DNA from: Panax quinquefolius
Taxonomy: Eukaryota > Streptophyta > Magnoliopsida > Apiales > Araliaceae
DNA length: 64,000 bases
Reading direction: 5' to 3'
NCBI GenBank assembly: GCA_020205615.1
Contig: CM035167.1
Span: 27,541,130-27,605,129, forward strand
In this document: one piece after another, positions 54,681 through 64,000 of the stretch
How the letters are laid out: every line of letters begins with the position of its first letter
Numbering within the stretch: the first letter of the stretch is position 1
Position numbers and translations under genes: made by a program
The notes under the pieces: generated by a model
What the model was told of the DNA's origin: nothing
Databases searched by the model: none
The model's input: the letters and a program-made list of their open reading frames with translations, nothing else

Positions 54681-54812
54681 GTTACTATCGACGAAGGTAA
54701 TTACTATTGATGAAGGTAATTACTATTGACGAAGGTAATTACTATCGACGAAGGTAATTACTATCATTTTAAGGTAATTACTATTGACGAAGATAATTAC
54801 TATCGACGAAGA
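54681..54812 (-). repeat. 19-bp minisatellite upstream of TATA, LTR H
   Basis: Seven units of 19-20 bp, core GACGAAGGTAATTACTAT. Tandem and nearly identical; unique to this LTR. Placed as an enhancer-like array by position. Confidence 0.88.
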
Positions 54813-55498
54813 GACTCTTAGATGATGACATATGCCCCCCCATAAAATAAACAAACTTACCACAAACGCCTCATAATAGACTCTTTATATACATCAAGGA
54901 TTGAATAAATATTACCACAAATCATTTTATTTTTAATCAATACATATTTAATCTTTCAACAATTATTAATCATTTATAACTTGTCGCCTCAATTATTGAT
55001 TTAATAATATAACATATTATGAGATGATCTTTGTGATAATAATTTAATCAATAATATAAGAGATATGATGCAAGCAATTATCGTAGCAATAATTGAGTAT
55101 AATGAGTGACTTCTCACGTAAGCATCAATAATCAATATCGTGTGCTACTATGCAACCACGCCAGACATCGCATTACTTTTACTATCGGGTAGTTCAACGA
55201 CTTTTATTCGGTAACACCTCACCAAGTTATTTTCATAAAGTATTTTTGTCATTTTCTCAATCAAACAATAATTCAGATTTGTGAGGTCCACTAAACGATG
55301 ATTGTATTAGTCATACTAATATTCCCCGAATAAAAAGAATATTCCCCGACCAAACTAATATTTTATAACAACTTGCTTACTTTGCAAAATTTATAAATAT
55401 TACTCACAACTATAACATTATATCAAATTTACTCCATAATATTCAAAAATAATATTTATAGAAAATTCATCTTTATTTATAAAAGTTGGGGTCTTACA

Positions 55499-56887
55499 AC
55501 CTCCCTTCTTATGAAATTTTGCCCTCGAAATTAGGGTACGACTGGTATGTCAAGAGGTAAGGATACCTTGATTTCATTTTGATTCTAACTCCCAACTCAT
55601 TTCCTCAACATCGTGGTTTCTCCACAAAACTTTGACTTGAGGTATAACCTGGAGCGTAGAATAGGTTCCTTCTTATCCAAAATTTGAACAGAACCTCTTC
55701 ATACGTCAAATCTTCACTATTTCGTCCTGGTTCTAACTCAATAATGTGGTTCGGGTCTTTCATATATTTACGTAACATGGATATGTGAAAACGTTATGAA
55801 CACAAGACATACTAAGCAGTAAAGTTTAGTCTATAGCCACGTTCCTACTCGATCGAGGATTAAAATGGGCCGATGAATCGAGGATTGAGTTTTCCTCTCT
55901 TTCCAAATCTCATAACTCCTTTCCATGGAGCAACACGCAACAACACATAATCTCCTATATCGAATTCCACGTCCTTTCGATAAAGATCAGCATAACTCTT
56001 TTGTCGATCTTGTGAGGTTTTTATACGTTGTCGGATCGTTTGAATCTTTTCCGTAGTCATACGTACCAACTCCGGTCCCAACAACGTTGCTTCACCCACC
56101 TCATCCTAGCATACTGGAGAACGACACTTTCTTCCATACAACGCTTCGAATGGAGCCATGCCAATACTTGTTTGATAACTGTTGTAGTAGAAAAACTCCA
56201 CCAATGGTAAGAACTTGTCCCAACTTCCCTTAAAATCAAGGACACAGAGTCGTAATAGATCTTCAAGAGTTTTAATAGTCCTCTTTGACTGTCCGTCCGT
56301 CTGAGGATGATATGCCGAGCTAAATCGTAAGTCTGTGCCCATAGCTTTTTGCAAACTAACCCAAAATCGTGAAGTAAATCTTGGGTCTCGATCAAAACTA
56401 TGGATAAGATATACGATTCGATCTTACAATCTCGCTTATGTACATACGAGCAAGACGTTCAAGTGTATAAGTTTCTCGATTTCGGAAGAAATGAGCGAGA
56501 TTTTGGTCAATCTATCAACAATGACCCAAATCGCATCTACGCCTTGAGAAACTTTAGGAAGACCGTTAACGAAATCCATGGTAATGTGCTCCCACTTCCA
56601 TTCTCGGAATTTCAAGTGGTTGCAATGGACCTTTTGGTACTTGATGCTCCACTTTAACTCGTTAACAAGTTGTATATTGAGATAAACAACGCTATCTCTC
56701 TCTTCATATTGCTTCCACCAAAATGTATTTATTTAATATCATGATACATTTTGGTACTCCCAAGATGGATTGCAAACGGTGTGTTGTGCGCCTCCATCAT
56801 GATTTTATACTTTAAATCAGGGTCGTTAGGAACATAAAGTCTGGAGTTGACTCGAAGTATTCCTTCTTCAACGATTCTTGCTTCCGG
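55499..56887 (-). pseudogene. pol 3' part of element H (integrase, chromodomain)
   Basis: Minus strand. The left end has a shortened polypurine tract (AAGAAGGGAGGT). The chromodomain and SH3 part (55510-56100) have many small deletions and several frames; SYADLYRKDVEFDIGDYVLLRVAPWKGVMRF is readable at 56000-55910. Integrase core: [44 protein letters not shown] at 56354-56200, where the catalytic Glu (GQSERTIQ) is Lys, a G-to-A change. The region with both catalytic Asp residues (56370-56600) is frame-shifted. It ends at PEARIVEEGILRVNSRL near 56887, where segment I begins. Confidence 0.85.
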
Positions 56888-59800
56888 TGTAATAACCCGA
56901 TATTTTCTATGTAAATAAATAAGAAATTTTGCATACAAATTTTTTTATTATTATTTTAATGATGAGAATATGTGTCAAGTAATGTATGATAAATGCAAAT
57001 ATATTTATTACCTATAAATAATTTTAGAATTTTTAATCACCACAAATTATATTCCTATAGTAATTAATTTTTGTAAGCAAAAATATTTTTATTAATTATT
57101 TTCCATGAAAACATGATTTTATATTATTTAAATAATATATGAAATGATTATTAGAAGTATAATAATAAATATTTTATTATATGAATTTGTTTAGAATATT
57201 TAAGTTAATTATTTTAGCTTAATTATTGATGTTGTATATGAAGAATAAATCAGATATGGAATCCAAACCCTAAATTTGGGTATTGATCAATGGATGAGAA
57301 TAATAATATAATATTAATTATATTTTTATTTTCGATCTTTATAAATATGTCTGGTAAATGCATAGACTGATAACGGTAGGCCAAATATGGTAAATTGTGG
57401 CATAACCCTCATATCGTGTTATTAAACCCTAATTGTTAAACTCAGTTATGAGTTCGAGACGGTGTAGTACTTGTGTTATATAAATTTTACTGTGTATTAT
57501 ATAATTTCTGTAATTAGAAAAAACCCTAATTATTATTTGAAAACCCTAATTTGCTAAAATATGAAACCCTAATTATTGTTTTAGTAAATTATAATGATAA
57601 TTAGCAAACCCTAATTGTTAATTTGGGAACCCTAATGATGTTAAGGAACCCTAATTTTCTATTAAAAACCCTAATTTCTATTAAAAACCCTAATTTAATT
57701 AGTATGTTTTAAATTAAAATTTTATTACACTTTAATTTTTAATTGTCCAAATCCTAGAAATTATTTGGGAAACTTTAAGATGTAAAATCTAGTGATTAAA
57801 CCCTAGATTCAAGCACCTCGACAAGAATACCTTGAAATTTAAAATAATTACAAAATGCCTTTTTGTCCTATTAGTTGCATTATTGCTAGCCAAATCTTAT
57901 CCAAGATCTCGCCACCACCCTAGACTCACTACCTATAAGCTACTCAAGAAGACATGATCAAGATTCACAAAGATTCAATACATTGCATCAAGTCATTTCC
58001 ATAATTCAAGAGAGAGAAATGCAAAAAAATAAAGCTCATTTGATCAACCACACTTAGCCATTCTCTCTCAAGCTCAAATCCATGAAAATATAGTGCTAGA
58101 TCAGTCCCCAATCAAGCCCCACGATCACACTTATCAAATCAAAAGCATAGAATCAAGAATTTGTTCACAAAGTGGTAAGAACCCTAGAAGAAATCTGACC
58201 TTGACCAAAGTGTTAGATGTTAGTTTTTTTTTGTTAAACATGTAGTATGTAGTCTATAATGATGATCTGGGTTGCTAGATGTTAGATCCATAACATCTAG
58301 AGGCTCCGGATTTGATGTTTTAAAATTCGGAAAAACATTTTTTTGATGTCCGATGGTGAATGTCGGTGCCGCAGTATCATCGCTGAGGTTTTGATTTGTG
58401 TGTTTTAAGTGTTGGATCTTGTAGTATGTTGTAAGATCTTAAATGGAACTTGAATCAGTTCATATCTCATTGTAGATTAAAAGTTATTTAAGGTCAAAGT
58501 GGGATGACCGGCAGATCGACCGGGTCGTTTCGAGCCCGTAAATTTCCCAAGAAGGTCCGCGGTGCATTTTGATGGCCTCTAATCTTGCTCCTTGTAATTT
58601 GTTTTGCCATGATTGTTGTTTTGTAGTTGTAAAAGGACATGAATACTACATCTTAAAGTCTTTGTATCACATATATACTTAACAGAAATAAATCTAGAGG
58701 TGGTCAACTTGGTAGCCAAACCGCTTTCAAGAACATTTTCGGGTTTTCCGTAAATGTTCAAGAATGATTCCGGAGGGTACTTTAATAGGATTAGATCCGC
58801 TGAATGTTGTTTTTATGGTGTTTTTTATGTAATATATATCTTTATCTACATGTTTACTACAACCTTGGAATTCTTAGATCAGAAAAATATTGCACGATCA
58901 TCAAGTTATGGAAGCCCAAACATTCACCCTCGATCTGTTCTTCATTTTTGGAAAACCGTAAATGAAGAATGTATAATTATTCACCATTTTCCGAGCCTTA
59001 ACCCCGCTTTCATTAATACTTGTTAGACCCTACTATTGCTTGTAACATGTTCTATGATAGTTTGTCTACATGTCTCGATTGAAGCGTAAAACTTGTAACA
59101 TTAACATATCGATGATTTAAGGCCACGAAATGCGTTGATTGGCTTACGATTATAGTTTTTTCGGGTAGCCTGAATATGATGAACACGCCTGACAGGAAGT
59201 TTGAATGGCTAGATTTTCATGATGTTGTATGTTATGACCTGGATTTTGATTGTTAATTGTAGTGTTACATTAACACTATAAGATCTGACCATTAGGTAGC
59301 CCAGAAACATTTCGAGATGAGAATTAGGCTCGGTCAAACAGGGTACCTAGTGCACTGATTTGTCAGTGTTCTTGAGGACAAGAACACCTAACATGACAGA
59401 TAAATGTCGTTATAGCCTATAGCGACGGTTATTAATAATTTTATTTTATAATTTTTGAAAAATGATTAAAAATAGAAAAAAAATAGTTTTAATTATTAAA
59501 AATACCAAATAAATTACTAAAAATTATTTTAAAGTCTGAAAATTAGTTTTTAATTATTTTAAGTATATTTCATGAATATTTAATATTTTTGGGATATAAA
59601 AAAGTATTTAATTTATTTAATTATAATATTAAATAAATTATTTTAAAATGATTTTAATACATGAAAAATCATTTAAAAATAGGTTATGTTACAAAAAGAT
59701 ATTTTAAGTTATTTTCCATAATTTTTAATATTTTGTGATGATTTTCATTATTAATTAGATATTAATGATGATTAAGTTATTTAATAAAGATATTAAATAA

Positions 59801-60900
59801 ATGATAAAAATTGAATTAATGATTTAAAATTTATATGAAAATGATTTAGAGATTAGAAAAATATTTTAAATTATAAAATATAACTTTTGATATTTTGTCA
59901 TGAAAAATATTAATATCTTAATATTAAGGATATTAGATTCATTTAATAATTATATTAGATAAAGTAATGTAAAATGATTTTAATATAAGAAAAATCATTT
60001 TTAAAAGAAAATAAAGTGTTTAAAGATATTTTAAGTTATAAAACATAACTTTTAATATTTAAAGGATAATTTCATTAATAAATCAATATTAATGATAATA
60101 ATTTAATATTAATGATATTAAGTTTATTTAATAATTATATTGAATAAATAGTTTTAAAATAGTTTTATTGATTTAAAAGTCATTTAAAGGTAATATTAAT
60201 ACTTTAAAAATATCTTGAGTTATTATAAATAACTTTAATATTTTGATAATAGTTTCATTAATAGTTTAATATTAATTAAATATTAATGATAATAGAATTA
60301 GTTAATATTTAAATCATTTAATAATGATTCTGACGTTTGAAAATTCATGATAAATTATAATAAATGTTTTAAAATTATTATAAGTCATTTAAAAATAATA
60401 TGACTGATACTAAGTTATAGAAAAGAGTCTTAGACTCGATAATTACCCAATAAAGTTGTCGGTACACCGACATGTTTCAGAAATTGATCTGAACTTAGAT
60501 AATTTAATTAGATATGTGATTATTTGTGATTCAATGGTTGTTAAACATGGGTGACAATGTGATTAGGTTATGTGCTGACTGCAATAGACAGTGTTCTGTG
60601 TTACGATATATTATTCTAATCGAACGAATGATCCTATTACTGATAGGTCGTTGTATAAAAGATTAATCTAAGTTGCGTTATTGAAGCGCAAGAAATGTAT
60701 AAGTATCCTACTTTTGCATTTACTTTTATGCAATGGACGTGAGTAAGAAAGTTTTAGAATTATATTATTATTGTGCCAGATTATTAACTCTATTATTATT
60801 GATTATGTATCCAATCTTTGTATTCATACAAGTTCTTACATTATCCGATCACTATATTATTGTATAATTCAGATATTTATTCTGTTCGTTAATTCAGATA
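56888..60900 (+). repeat. LTR-like segment I (about 4 kb, telobox-rich)
   Basis: Begins TGTAATAACCCGA exactly where the pol of H stops, with TCCGG before it as a possible target duplication. The start resembles LTR E (TGTAATAACCCGG), so it is read as a plus-strand LTR. No primer site or matching end was found; LTR L interrupts it at 60901. No coding frame of note. The part from 59,430 to 60,420 is extremely AT-rich with many TTTAAAATGATTTTAAT-like words. It contains the AACCCTAA cluster listed separately and a TGTCGGTACACCGACA hairpin at about 60459-60474. Confidence 0.55.
57422..57690 (+). other. cluster of telobox motifs
   Basis: Nine AACCCTAA words in about 270 bp at uneven spacing (57424, 57524, 57541, 57567, 57607, 57629, 57648, 57667, 57684, all approximate), all in one orientation, with further ones near 57265 and 57799. 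Not a telomeric tract, since units are separated by 7-80 bp of AT-rich DNA. Teloboxes are bound by TRB-type proteins that recruit Polycomb complexes in plants. Confidence 0.85.
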
Positions 60901-62640
60901 TGTTAGGTTTGTAATATTCATGAACGCAATCAAATTGCAAAAAATAAGCTTTAAACGATGTAAAAATCGAGTTTTAAAATTTTACAAACCATATACCCGG
61001 ATCACCCTTTATGCACAATTATTAATTAAACGAAAAGATAAAGAATAAAATCATACCCTTGAAGATCGAGCTTCCTCAGGTACAAGCTCACCTCCAAATC
61101 CTTTCACGTTCAACTTGAATTCACCGGGTTTGGTTCCTTCCTTTGATCAACGTTAGTCACCCAAGTGTTTGGCCTCTAGAGGTGATCCACCAAGGAAGAA
61201 GAAAGATCCAAGAAGATGAGTGGTTGGCTAAACCCTAGTTTTTCTATCTCTATAGAAAAGGAGCGTACTCTCCAACCATTGGAATTATTACGTAGTCTTA
61301 ATATCTGATATAAGACTCCTCTTATAAAGATATCAAGTAACCCTATTAAAATAAGGTATTATTTAATTAAACCCTTTTAATTAAAGGGGCTCCCTAATCT
61401 TATTAGGGATAATTAATTAAACTCCTTTAACTAATTTTCCTTCCTAATCCAATTAGGAATAAATGAGAGTACTTATATTAAATTAATTCCTAAACTCTTT
61501 TAGAAATTAAAATAATAATAATAATTGTAATAATATTAATAAGACTCTCTTATTAATTTATATTTAATATTTCTAAAATATTAAATAATAATATTAAGCT
61601 ATTTAATTTATTCTATCACCATAGATTAAATTAAATATACATAACATATTATTACGATTATGCCATTAACTTCTTAAATAATTATTCTTCCTTTTATGGT
61701 GTGACCCTTTAGGTTCTCCATATTAAACCTAGGTTGTGAATAAATCAATTAGAACAATTCTAATCTTATTTAAATAAATAAATTAAACAATTAATTTATT
61801 TAAATAAATAATATTTATTCTACAATAGGGATAAGCCTCCCTAGCGATCACGCGACTTTCCGGATAATATAGATTTCAACATTAATCATAAAAGAACCTT
61901 TGAGTAAATAGGTACCGTATAATTCAATCCTTCCACCATACAATGTCCCAATTAAATATAAGACATGGAATTATCAAGTCTTATTTTATTTAATTATATG
62001 TATTTCGATCCTTAAATGCACAACTCAAATAATGCAAATTAGAAACTCCTTTCTAATTTCATTCTCGCCTTTGGCCAAGGACTATTGGGTTGTCATTTAT
62101 CGAATCACATAGGACATTTCTCTTCTTTATTAGAAGTGGTAGATTCTTTATTGATAATACATTATCTCCATGTACAACTTATTATACCCAAGCATACCCT
62201 TTGATATACCCTAAGGGTCTTAAGGAATAAGTCAAAGTATAACTCATCATACACAAGATACTATGATGATCTCAAGTCCAAGGATCACTTGTACTACTAT
62301 CACTACTGTGAATTCCTATCGACAGCAAGTAAAACTCCATTAGGTATTCCTTAGCGAGCAACGCTCAAATGAACTTATTCTCTAATAAGCACCTACATAC
62401 TTGCTTTAGTGTCTCCACACAAATGATCATGAGATCAATCATCCTCATCCAATGAGCAAGCAACGTATGTACCAATCTATCCGGATTCACTAATCCCCAA
62501 TTTAGTAATCCAATGATTGGGAACTATTTTAGTTTTAAGCTTTCTAAGAATTTAGATCTCATTAGAATGATCATCATCATTATTCTAAAAACATTACTTA
62601 AAACTATGGGTTTATCATATATAATAAAATAGCATCATGT
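60901..62640. repeat. solo LTR L, copia-like
   Basis: About 1.74 kb from TGTTAGGTTTG, flanked by AGATA on both sides (60896-60900 and 62641-62645), with no internal region, which is the mark of a solo LTR from recombination. If the right end is taken at the duplication it reads CATCATGT; a canonical CA occurs 3 bp earlier. The sequence from 62040 on (TCGAATCACATAGGACATTT, TACCCTAAGGGTCTTAAGGA) is of a kind I associate with plant copia LTRs, read on the minus strand. L1 at 46056 is its truncated relative. Confidence 0.75.
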
Positions 62641-62652
62641 AGATAATTAAAA

Positions 62653-64000
62653 TGTAACAACCCCAAAATAGGTTCATTCCATCCAACCCATTCTGAGTCG
62701 CCAAATATATGGTACGAAAAACAACTACAACTTTATTACAACAATTGTCAATGCAAAATACAACAACACATATCTTTGTGAGTTTGGATACAAATATATA
62801 CCAATCAGAGCACGTCACAATGACACCTTACATAAAGGTATAGTCAAAAACCTGTTTTAGAAATTAGAATCTTTGGGAAGTGCTCAAGGAAACCTTCATA
62901 CATGGGAGGCCATGCTTTTAGGTTATGGTAGATATCATATGGCCACGTAATTATCCTTGGTTGACCCAATAAACCCCAAGAAAAACGAGAAGATTACTAT
63001 CATATTCTTCCCAATGGTGAGTCTTCTCTTGACATATCATTATCTCCAATTGTCTCTAATTGGGTATTATACTCCAAACAAACACCAAGATTATATAGGT
63101 AGTGCTTGTAAATATACTCAAAGAAGTGGATGAGCACAATCATGTCTTATGATAACACGAGGTTGTATGTCATTAGACATCTTGTATGATAGTGACAAAA
63201 CACCCTTCCAAGTTAAATTCACCTCACCCTCAACATCTATAGACCACCACTCTATTCCTCGCTATCCCCCGCTCGACCCGGCTACACTTTTATTACACGA
63301 AGGAATTGTGAAACAAAAGGGTGAGCACAACTAGCTCAATAAAGAATATTATGACTAAAGATAAATAAATTATCAATAGTCTTCATCAAGAATAAATCGT
63401 AGATTTAGAACATATGGTAGATGATAAAACTTTTCAACCATAGTTGCAAATGGAATGAGTAATCCATTAGAAGAGTCAAATAGACTATAAAGTCTATTGT
63501 CTTCTCCATGTTAAAAATCCACCAACAATGTTTTATCCTCGTAACATCAATCAACAATTCTCGCCCACAATCACGTGTATAACTCATAATCGTAATTGTA
63601 GTTCTAAATTCCTTTCCTCATCCAAGACAAAGATAATTTTCATCACTTGTCTTTACTCGAAAAACATCAAAGATCATGGTTATACCAAATCACAGTTCTC
63701 TGCTCATAATCATACTAATAAATTCATCTTTGCACCACGGGCCAAAGATATTCATCAACAGATTCATCTTTACACTACAAAGCTAAAGATATTCAACAAC
63801 GGGTCATCTTTGCATTACAAGCCAAAGATATTCATCAATAATTCATCTTGCACTACAAAGCTAAAGATATTCAACAACAGTCATCTTTGGATTACGAGCA
63901 AAAGATATTCATCAATAATTCATCTTTGCACTCTGGGCTAAAGATATTCAACAACAGTCATCTTTGCATTACGAGCAAAAGATATTCATCAATAATTCAT
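62653..64000 (-). repeat. diverged chromovirus LTR J, continues off window
   Basis: Starts TGTAACAACCCCAAAATAGG, related to the TGTGACGCCCCCAAAATAGG edge of other LTRs, then GAGTCGCCAAATATATGGTACG as in the family. From 62,810 to 63,220 it has about 400 bp not seen in the other copies, then rejoins at GGGTGAGCACAACTAGCTCAA and AATATTATGACTAA. It ends in a large hairpin-unit array. A distinct subfamily. Confidence 0.75.
63725..64000 (-). repeat. 39-bp hairpin-unit array, LTR J (7 or more units)
   Basis: Units start at 63725, 63765, 63805, 63844, 63882, 63921 and 63959, and the array runs off the window. Each has CATCTTTGCA...AAAGATATTCA, an inverted repeat. Two unit types alternate, one ending in CATCAATAATT and one in CAACAACAGT, giving a dimer of about 77 bp. 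Confidence 0.9.

Larger units (their letters stand above)
52913..55498 (-). repeat. 3' LTR of chromovirus H (2.59 kb)
   Basis: Begins TGTGACGCCCCCAAAATTAAG and ends GGGGTCTTACA, followed by a pol end on its right. It carries terminal palindromes (52990-53125), hairpin-type units (53460-53710), a 60-bp array (54040-54270), a TATA box (54513-54522) and two promoter-proximal minisatellites. Unlike the other full-length LTRs it lacks the U3 hairpin block: sequence passes from ATTTATAAC to TTGTCGCCTC at about 54979, a deletion of about 150 bp compared with LTR G. Confidence 0.9.

Noticed and set aside
57422..57690. Interstitial telomere
   Set aside because: Motifs are separated by irregular AT-rich spacers and are not head-to-tail, so it is a telobox cluster and not a telomeric tract.
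58754..59026. 90-codon frame in segment I
   Set aside because: No homology recognised, no coding neighbours, and AT-rich LTR context.
63725..64000. Regular 39-bp repeats resembling a CRISPR array
   Set aside because: Units are contiguous variants with no unique spacers, lie in a plant retrotransposon LTR, and have no cas genes nearby.

Overview
The window is a gene-free, AT-rich block of plant heterochromatin made almost entirely of long terminal repeat (LTR) retrotransposons inserted into one another. A flowering plant, probably a eudicot, is indicated by Ty3/gypsy chromoviruses primed by initiator-tRNA-Met, an Athila-type element primed by tRNA-Asp, a Ty1/copia element with plant-type gag and integrase, telobox (AAACCCTAA) motifs and a hAT-type non-autonomous transposon. 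I see no host protein gene, rRNA, tRNA or CRISPR array. The species cannot be fixed from the sequence.

Layout. From 1 to about 20,470 there is a nested stack on the minus strand. Element B (1-6917) sits inside the 3' LTR of element C (6918-15748). C sits inside LTR D (15749-18106), and D interrupts a decayed copia element (18107-20470). From 20,646 a 3.6 kb plus-strand LTR (E) with its primer site is followed by a few bases of its body, which is split by element A (24406-33593). A is the only complete chromovirus here: two LTRs of about 2.5 kb, primer site, gag-pol, polypurine tract and a perfect ATGAA target duplication. The rest of E runs to about 35,030. Then come LTR fragments, a 176-bp tandem duplication and a Tat/Ogre-like leader remnant. 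An Athila complex lies at 39,000-46,055 on the minus strand and contains a 652-bp hAT-type element. A truncated copia-like LTR and a second, inverted Tat/Ogre-like leader follow. From 48,953 to the end there are chromovirus LTRs G and H with integrase/chromodomain fragments, a 4 kb LTR-like segment I rich in teloboxes, a copia-type solo LTR L, and the start of a diverged chromovirus LTR J.

Function. The chromoviruses share one plan: gag with CCHC knuckles, aspartic protease, reverse transcriptase, RNase H, integrase and a C-terminal chromodomain. Tekay/Del clade membership is inferred from the chromodomain and LTR size. Every copy is broken. Many lesions are C-to-T or G-to-A, as expected for methylated, deaminated DNA, and several hit catalytic residues.

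The most unusual signals are in the LTRs and at one pol boundary. Elements A and C share an in-frame UAA-AGG-AUG exactly between RNase H and integrase. A palindrome-rich block of about 110 bp in U3 is conserved in seven LTRs that otherwise differ widely. The last 220 bp of the LTR carries nested perfect inverted repeats. Each LTR copy carries different tandem arrays, including a 39-bp hairpin-forming unit that is expanded in J. No new defence or metabolic system was found.
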